A program made the translations under genes and the position numbers. Below are positions 58,744 through 64,000 of a stretch of 64,000 nucleotides of DNA, in pieces (position 1 is the stretch's first letter; every line of letters begins with the position of its first letter). Below the pieces are notes generated by a model that was given only the letters and a program-made list of their open reading frames with translations, was not told the origin of the DNA and made no database searches. Source of the stretch: JAUIIK01 sp963745675 (GTDB lineage: Bacteria; Chloroflexota; Chloroflexia; Thermomicrobiales; CFX8). The DNA is taken from positions 1-64,000 of the forward strand of contig CAVUYM010000023.1 of NCBI GenBank assembly GCA_963745675.1. Direction: 5' to 3'.

Positions 58744-60623
58744 ATGGGTTATCTCGATCAGATTGACGCGCCTGCGGATGTCAAGAAATTAACAATCCCG
58801 CAGCTGAAAGAGCTCGCCCGTGAAATCCGCGATGAGGTCCATCGGGTAACCAGCATCAACGGCGGACATTTCGCCTCGAATCTCGGTTCCGTGGAACTTA
58901 CCCTCGCACTCCACTATGTTTTCGACTCGCCGACGGATCAGATCGTCTGGGACGTCGGGCATCAGGGTTATCCGCACAAGCTCGTTACCGGGCGCAGAGA
59001 ACGCTTTGCGACGATCCGCAAAGAAGATGGCCTTTCCGGGTTCCTTCAGCGCGAGGAGAGCGAGCACGATGCATTTGGTGCTGGACATGCCAGCACGAGT
59101 ATCTCTGCCGGTTTCGGAATGGCGATGGGACGATTTCTCCAAGGGCAGCCTGGCCGGGTCATCAGCGTTATCGGAGACGGCGCGCTCACCGGTGGAATGG
59201 CGTTTGAGGCTCTGAACAACGCTGGAAGCTACAACCTGCCCTTTATGGTCGTCCTCAACGACAACGAGATGAGCATCGCCCCCAACGTTGGAGCGATGAC
59301 GAAGTATCTCTCGCGCGTCCGCACCGACGAACGCTATGGGAAAGCAAAGCGACAGATTGAACGATTGATGAAGAGCGCGCCGAAGGGCGATTTCTTCCTT
59401 GATCTGAGCAAGCGCTCGCTCGACGCTTTCAAAGAGTTCGTCTACCACACGATGATCTGGGAGGAACTCGGCTTCACCTATATCGGACCGGTTGACGGGC
59501 ACGACGTCGGCGAACTTATCGAAACGTTTCAGCACGTCAAGGATCTTGATGGTCCAGTCATGATTCACGCCGTGACGGTCAAGGGCAAAGGCTTCGAGTG
59601 GGCTGAAGATGACCCCTTCCAGCATCATGCCGCCAAGGTCGATTTCAACCGGACCCGCAAAACCGTCGCCGCCGAAGTATCAGGATGTCTTTGGCATTGA
59701 GCTAGCCAGGTTGGCACGCGACGACGAGCGCATTGTTGCTATCACCGCTGCGATGCCGGATGGGACTGGCTTGCTGCAATTCGCTGAGGAGCATCCGGCG
59801 CGATTCTTCGATGTCGGCATAGCTGAACAGCATGCCGTCACCTTTGGTGCTGGCATGGCAACGCGTGGTTTGCGTCCGGTCGTGACGATCTACTCCACTT
59901 TTCTCCAACGCGCCTACGATCAGATCATTCATGACGTTTGTATTCAGAACCTTCCGGTCGTCTTTGCAATGGATCGTTCGGGCTTTGTTGGCGATGATGG
60001 CAGAACCCATCACGGCGTTTTCGACTTCTCTTACCTGCGTTGTCTGCCAAATATCACGATCATGGCTCCAAAAGACGAAATCGAACTCGTCGATATGATC
60101 AAGACGGCTATCGATCATGAAGCCGGTCCGATCGCATTGCGCTATCCCCGAGGTGCGGGTACCGGTGCGAAACCCGAACGGCCGCCGGTCGCATTGCCAA
60201 TCGGTCGTGGCGAGGTGCTGCGGGAGGGTAACAGACCTGACGATCCTGGCAATCGGATCGAGAGTCACGACGGCTGAACATGCCGCTGCGATTCTCGCGG
60301 ATCGGGGAATCGACGCGACCGTAGTCAATGCGCGTTTCGTGAAGCCGCTTGATGAAGATCTCATCTTGAAACTTGCTCGGAAAACCGGCGCAATGATCAC
60401 GATCGAAGAGAATGTCATCGCTGGCGGATTTGGTAGCGCGGTGCTCGAACTTCTCGTTCGCGAAGGCGTTCAAATCCCGATGCAGGTGCTTGGTATACCA
60501 GATCGTATTTTTGACCATGCCTCGCAGGACTCGCTTCGAAAGCAGGCAGGGATAGAAATTCAGGATCTGGTTGAGGCGGCATTGGAATTGCCACTTGGCG
60601 CCAGAATGGTCGCAGGCGACTAG
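58744..60623 (+). CDS. dxs: 1-deoxy-D-xylulose-5-phosphate synthase (two frameshifts)
   Basis: First enzyme of the MEP isoprenoid pathway, condensing pyruvate and glyceraldehyde 3-phosphate with ThDP; also feeds thiamine and pyridoxal synthesis. Motifs: DVGHQGYPHKLVTGR, the ThDP loop GDGALTGGMAFEALNNAG, VTVKGKGFEWAE, KYQDVFGIELARL, FFDVGIAEQHAVTFGAGMA, FAMDRSGFVGDDGRTHHGVFDFSYL and a C-terminal transketolase domain (DLTILAIGSRVTTAEHAA). Extra bases near 59660 (in an A4 run) and 60228 break the frame; corrected length is about 625 residues, normal for Dxs. GGAGG precedes ATG 58744. rsmG starts 14 bases later. Confidence 0.9.
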
Positions 60624-60637
60624 ACCGGAAAGCTGTA

Positions 60638-61381
60638 TTGAATCGGCTCGACGAAAAGTCTCAAGATTCGGTCGAACCGAATGCACGTGAAGCAGCCGCC
60701 CTCCTCTGGCTCAATCTGTCGGCGGCACAGTTCGAACTGCTCGATCGCTATCGAGATCTGCTGCTCGAAGCAAATCAGCGTATGAATTTGACTGCGCTCA
60801 AGACTCCTGAGGCGGTAGAGTCCCGACTTATTGCAGAATCGCTGGCGATCATTCCCCTGATCGGGGAAGGCCCCCATCAATTGATCGACGTTGGAACCGG
60901 CGGGGGGATTCCAGGTATTCCGCTCGCTATTGCGTTGCCGGACTCAACGATCCACCTTTTGGATTCGACGGCAAAGAAATTGGTGGCGATTGAGGAGATG
61001 GTCCAGAATTTGGGACTCCAAAATGTTCATCTCATCCATGGGCGAGCCGAAGATATCGCTCACAATGCGGAAAATCGCGGTTGCTATACTGTAGTCGTGT
61101 CGCGTGCCGTTGCACGTTTGGCAACGCTCGTTGAATACACACTCCCGTTTCTGGAACGCGGCGGAGTCGCGATCTTGCCGAAGGGTCAGCAGGTGCAAGC
61201 CGAATTGCGCGAAGCGATGAACGCAATAGACACCTTTGGTGGGCGCTTGATCGACCTCTTCGAAAGCCCGATCAATGGCGCGATGTTCGTCCGCATCGAG
61301 CAGAAGCGGTCTACCCCGGCGCGATATCCGCGTAGTCCCGGCATCCCATCTCGACAACCTATTGGCGTCTCGACACGCTAA
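60638..61381 (+). CDS. rsmG: 16S rRNA (guanine527-N7) methyltransferase RsmG
   Basis: Intact protein of 247 residues, SAM-dependent, methylating G527 of 16S rRNA in the decoding region. Motif I DVGTGGGIPGIPLAIALP is diagnostic; NRMNLTAL-like sequence appears as NQRMNLTALKTPEAVESRLIAESL, and VSRAVARLATLVEYTLPFL and LPKGQ follow. Loss of RsmG gives low-level streptomycin resistance in other bacteria. TTG 60638 follows GGAAAG. It forms an operon with dxs. Confidence 0.9.
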   Translation: MNRLDEKSQDSVEPNAREAAALLWLNLSAAQFELLDRYRDLLLEANQRMNLTALKTPEAVESRLIAESLAIIPLIGEGPHQLIDVGTGGGIPGIPLAIALPDSTIHLLDSTAKKLVAIEEMVQNLGLQNVHLIHGRAEDIAHNAENRGCYTVVVSRAVARLATLVEYTLPFLERGGVAILPKGQQVQAELREAMNAIDTFGGRLIDLFESPINGAMFVRIEQKRSTPARYPRSPGIPSRQPIGVSTR

Positions 61382-61471
61382 ACGAGCGTGTGGCGGGACT
61401 GCTGGCAGAATGTCATATTCCTGACCCTGCGCCGGGTAGGATATCTCCTATGGGAAGGATGATATCTAGCG

Positions 61472-63223
61472 ATGAAAATGAGTAGTTTGTTCGTCACGAC
61501 GCTGCGGGACGCGCCTGCCGGTATCGATACCGTCAGCGCTCAGCTATTGACCCGGGCCGGATTCACGCGACAGCTAGGCGCAGGCATCTACTCGCTGCTG
61601 CCCTTTGGTAGCCGCTCCGCCCGCAGGATCGAACAGATCTTGCGCGAGGAGATGGAAGCGATCGATTGCTACGAGCTGAGCATGCCATTTGTGCAGCCAG
61701 CCGATCTCTGGAAGGAGACAGGGCGTTGGGAGAAGGTCGGCCCGGAGATGGTCCGGGTACACGACCGCAGTGACCGTGACATGGTGCTCGCTCCGACGCA
61801 TGAGGAAGTTGCCACAGATCTGGTCAGGCGCGCGGTGCGCTCCTATCGCGATCTGCCATTCTCCTTCTTCCAAATTCAGACAAAGTTCCGAGACGAACCA
61901 CGCCCGCGCGGTGGCTTACTGCGCTGCCGTGAGTTCATCATGAAGGACGGTTACTCGTTCAGTCGGGACGCAGAGGATTTTCGCAAGATCTACCTCGAGT
62001 TTTATCGGGCCTACCTGAGGATCTTCGCTCGCCTTGATTTGCCGATCGTCGTCGTTGAAGCCAGTGGCGGGTATATGGCTAGCGATATCTCACACCAGTT
62101 CACACATGAGTCTGAAATCGGCGAAGACACGCTCCTGATCTCGCCAAATGGCAACTATGCGGTCAATTCGGAAGTTGCCACAACCGTTCTGGAAATTCCG
62201 GATGAAGAACTTCTCGAGATGGAGGAAGTTGCCACCCCGGATTCCAAGACGATCGAGGATGTTGCGGCTTACCTCGACGTTCCGACGAGTCGAACGCTCA
62301 AAGCGATGTTCTTCGACGTCGAAGGCGAACTGATCTTCGTAACGATCCGCGGTGATCGGGAAGTGAGTGAGGAGAAGCTGAGCGAATTACTCAATGTCGA
62401 TGTGCTGGAATTCGCTGGCGCTGATCTGATCAAGGCTTCCGGCGCAGTGCCGGGCTACGCATCACCGGTGGGGCTTGAGGGCGTTCGAATAATCGCGGAT
62501 GAGTCGGCCCGTTCACCGAATCTCGTTGCCGGCGCCAACAAAGTCGGTTTCCACTTGCTTAACGTCAACCTCGGCCGCGATTACGAAGCCGAAACCGTTG
62601 CTGATATCACACAAGTTCGTGGCGGGATGCCATCGCCGATCGACGGCGCGCCGCTTATCGAGAGTCGGGGTATCGAGGTCGGCAACATCTTCTCCTTGGG
62701 CACAACCTATTCGAAACCGCTCGGCGCGACCTATCTCGATGACGAGGATCAAGAGCACGTAATGATAATGGGCTCCTACGGGATCGGCGTCGGGCGCAAT
62801 CTGGCCGCAATCGCCGAGTACCATAACGACGAAAATGGCCTGCGCTGGCCGATCAGCGTCGCGCCATTTGACGCTCACTTGGTAGTTCTTGGGAACGACC
62901 AGGAGTACATCGACATCGCCGATACGATCTATCGCGAGCTGATGGATTCAGGCATCGATACGCTCTATGACGATCGCAACGCCTCACCTGGTGTCAAGTT
63001 TGCCGATGCCGATCTGATTGGCGTTCCATTGCGTATCACGATCAGTTCTCGATCGGTTAAGGCCGGTGGGGCGGAACTTAAGGGCCGTGATCAGCAGCGC
63101 GACGAAGCGGTAATACTGCCGCTCGATGGCGTTGCGGCATATGTTGCCGCCGAACGGCGGAAATTGCTCGACCGGCTTAGCGCCGCCGCCAGAGAAGCTG
63201 AGTTGCTTACTCCTGAAGCTTAG
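61472..63223 (+). CDS. proS: Prolyl-tRNA synthetase, bacterial type
   Basis: Intact class II synthetase of 583 residues that attaches proline to tRNA-Pro. Motif 1 region: FTRQLGAGIYSLLPFGSRS. Motif 2: FRDEPRPRGGLLRCREFIMKDGYSF. Motif 3: SYGIGVGRNLAAIAE. A central insertion (about residues 230-390) with ASHDPSRTKAMFF-like DVPTSRTLKAMFFDVEGEL and GSKVDLREVxx-like NKVGFHLLNVNLGRDYE is the editing domain typical of the bacterial form. The C-terminal anticodon-binding domain holds DDRNASPGVKFADADLIGVPLRI. No T-box or other leader was recognised in the 90 bases before the ATG. Confidence 0.93.
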   Translation: MKMSSLFVTTLRDAPAGIDTVSAQLLTRAGFTRQLGAGIYSLLPFGSRSARRIEQILREEMEAIDCYELSMPFVQPADLWKETGRWEKVGPEMVRVHDRSDRDMVLAPTHEEVATDLVRRAVRSYRDLPFSFFQIQTKFRDEPRPRGGLLRCREFIMKDGYSFSRDAEDFRKIYLEFYRAYLRIFARLDLPIVVVEASGGYMASDISHQFTHESEIGEDTLLISPNGNYAVNSEVATTVLEIPDEELLEMEEVATPDSKTIEDVAAYLDVPTSRTLKAMFFDVEGELIFVTIRGDREVSEEKLSELLNVDVLEFAGADLIKASGAVPGYASPVGLEGVRIIADESARSPNLVAGANKVGFHLLNVNLGRDYEAETVADITQVRGGMPSPIDGAPLIESRGIEVGNIFSLGTTYSKPLGATYLDDEDQEHVMIMGSYGIGVGRNLAAIAEYHNDENGLRWPISVAPFDAHLVVLGNDQEYIDIADTIYRELMDSGIDTLYDDRNASPGVKFADADLIGVPLRITISSRSVKAGGAELKGRDQQRDEAVILPLDGVAAYVAAERRKLLDRLSAAAREAELLTPEA

Positions 63224-63230
63224 TTAACGA

Positions 63231-63262
63231 CAACCGGCGGCGTGTTAACACGCCGCCGGTTG
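63231..63262. terminator. Perfect palindrome between proS and the small membrane gene
   Basis: A perfect 32-base palindrome with arms CAACCGGCGGCGTGTT and AACACGCCGCCGGTTG, centred on GTTAAC. It starts 8 bases after the proS stop and ends 19 bases before the convergent small gene's stop, so it probably terminates both. Confidence 0.7.
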
Positions 63263-63280
63263 ATTGACACTCAGTCCGAA

Positions 63281-63415
63281 TTAGACCTCTTCGGGGACTT
63301 CGAATTCGAACCACTCGTCATCCGGAAAATCTTCTCCGGCTGCGGAGCGATAGAGCATCATCGCAACGATGCCGACGATGGCAACGATCACGACTGCCAA
63401 GATTGCCTTGCCCAT
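63281..63415 (-). CDS. 44-residue single-pass membrane protein
   Basis: Short gene read as MGKAILAVVIVAIVGIVAMM, followed by LYRSAAGEDFPDDEWFEFEV and PEEV. It has one membrane helix (about residues 4-20) and a very acidic C-terminal tail. AGGGAGG lies before the ATG at good spacing, and the gene faces proS across a strong terminator, so I judge it real. No family match is claimed. The acidic tail after a helix would be cytoplasmic or outside depending on topology; a positive residue at position 3 favours the N-terminus inside. Confidence 0.65.
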   Translation of the reverse strand: MGKAILAVVIVAIVGIVAMMLYRSAAGEDFPDDEWFEFEVPEEV

Positions 63416-63539
63416 CTGCCGTCCTCCCTGTTTGGCTGGTCGGTTGGGTCACTCTAGCTTTCCAGTATAACAAGTGCGTGATCGGCTGCCCGAAGGCTAC
63501 AATTCGAAGAAATCAGGAATTGAAAGCGTCCCTGTCAAA

Positions 63540-64000
63540 TGCAATCGAATATCCACTTTCAATCGAGATCAGCCGGCGCTCTCTACTATCCGTCGCTGGC
63601 TCAGCCCGACGGGTGGGACGTTCGTCGACGGCGTCCGACTGGCGGTAGCCAACGGTCTCTTTCTCATCGCTGCGCTCATACTTTCGTTTGTTCTTGCGGT
63701 GCTTCGCTGGTTGCTGCACTTTTTCATACCGGTTCCGTCGGTGAGCCCCGGTCTGATCGTGCTGGCTCTCTCGGTGATCTTTGGCATCGTCGTCTGGTAC
63801 CGCTATGCCGTCTCGCACCGAAAACTGGCCCAAGCTTCCGGGAAGATCGACGCGTCCAGATCGCTTTGGGCTCATCGCAGGGTCGCCTTTCGTACTCTTG
63901 GCGTTGCTGCTCTTTGCCTCCGGTACGTTTGGCCTATTCGTTTCAATTGCCGGACTCAATGTCGGCGGGGCAAGCGCGGCGGCCGGCAGGCTGATATTTG
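63540..64000 (+). CDS. Polytopic membrane protein, 5' part (frameshifted, partial)
   Basis: Starts unclear, near 63540, and runs off the window. Two frames carry long hydrophobic stretches that join: FVDGVRLAVANGLFLIAALI, LSFVLAVLRWLLHFFIPVP, PGLIVLALSVIFGIVVWYRY, then after an indel near 63860 PFVLLALLLFASGTFGLFVS. This suggests at least four membrane helices. No family was recognised. The alternatives on the minus strand are highly charged frames complementary to the hydrophobic one. Confidence 0.45.

Noticed and set aside
58789..59628. A 279-codon antisense open frame in dxs
   Set aside because: Antisense shadow of a strongly conserved gene; no ribosome site or homology.

Overview
The window looks like a chromosomal segment from a member of the Chloroflexota, probably of the Thermomicrobia/Sphaerobacter kind. 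This is an inference from protein style: secreted proteins carrying a GYPITDxY...FERR module, Cys-x(3)-Tyr-Thr-Gly repeats and long Thr/Ala/Pro linkers, beside ordinary housekeeping genes (dxs, rsmG, proS). No phage, IS element, CRISPR array or conjugation gene was seen. Many genes are split by single-base indels, including the normally essential dxs. Homology continues cleanly in the next frame each time, so most breaks are probably base-calling or assembly errors. I annotate the reconstructed genes and state where the frames change. Breaks are dense at 1-30 kb and 45-50 kb and nearly absent at 30.2-45 kb.

Region 1 (1-9.1 kb) is a tandem array of four large, probably membrane-anchored paralogues. 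Each has a signal anchor, a conserved ~260-residue domain, a Thr/Ala-rich linker and 12 NHL repeats. Each of the three intergenic gaps holds a 32-33 bp palindrome followed by a -10-like hexamer. Region 2 (9.1-17 kb) has three small genes, then a signalling locus: a GAF histidine kinase, a response regulator, and a ~1,280-residue REC-PAS-GAF-GGDEF-EAL protein. Region 3 (17.2-24.9 kb) is metabolic and repair: nucleoside hydrolase; a minus-strand cluster of TPP enzyme, membrane spermidine-synthase-like protein, PgeF, YggS and metallo-beta-lactamase hydrolase; a VOC protein; and a SRAP protein.

Region 4 (25.4-31.3 kb) contains the most interesting gene, an AhpD/carboxymuconolactone-decarboxylase-like protein with an in-frame TGA exactly where the second Cys of its CxxC motif belongs. 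A hairpin with bacterial SECIS geometry follows, so it is a candidate selenoprotein. DUF3179, sigma-like, glycosyltransferase, DUF402 and GAF/degenerate-GGDEF genes follow. Region 5 (31.4-45 kb) is well preserved: phosphomannomutase, Nif3, PHP, GNAT, MFS, a Tat-exported GH3 protein, tRNA-Thr(GGT), a stand-alone B12-binding protein with a Wx9EH photoreceptor signature next to a PAS-GGDEF cyclase, a glycosyltransferase, a cupin and an APH-like/P-loop kinase fusion.

Region 6 (45-58.5 kb) has a bactofilin-like/membrane fusion, gamma-glutamyltranspeptidase, TlpA-like thioredoxin, ADP-ribosylglycohydrolase, a parallel-beta-helix surface protein, tRNA-Thr(CGT), a lipoprotein, a VOC protein, adjacent degenerate M20-like and aldo/keto-reductase-like genes, an orphan sensor kinase and a secreted protein. 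Region 7 (58.7-64 kb) is dxs-rsmG, proS, a 44-residue membrane protein and the start of a polytopic membrane protein.
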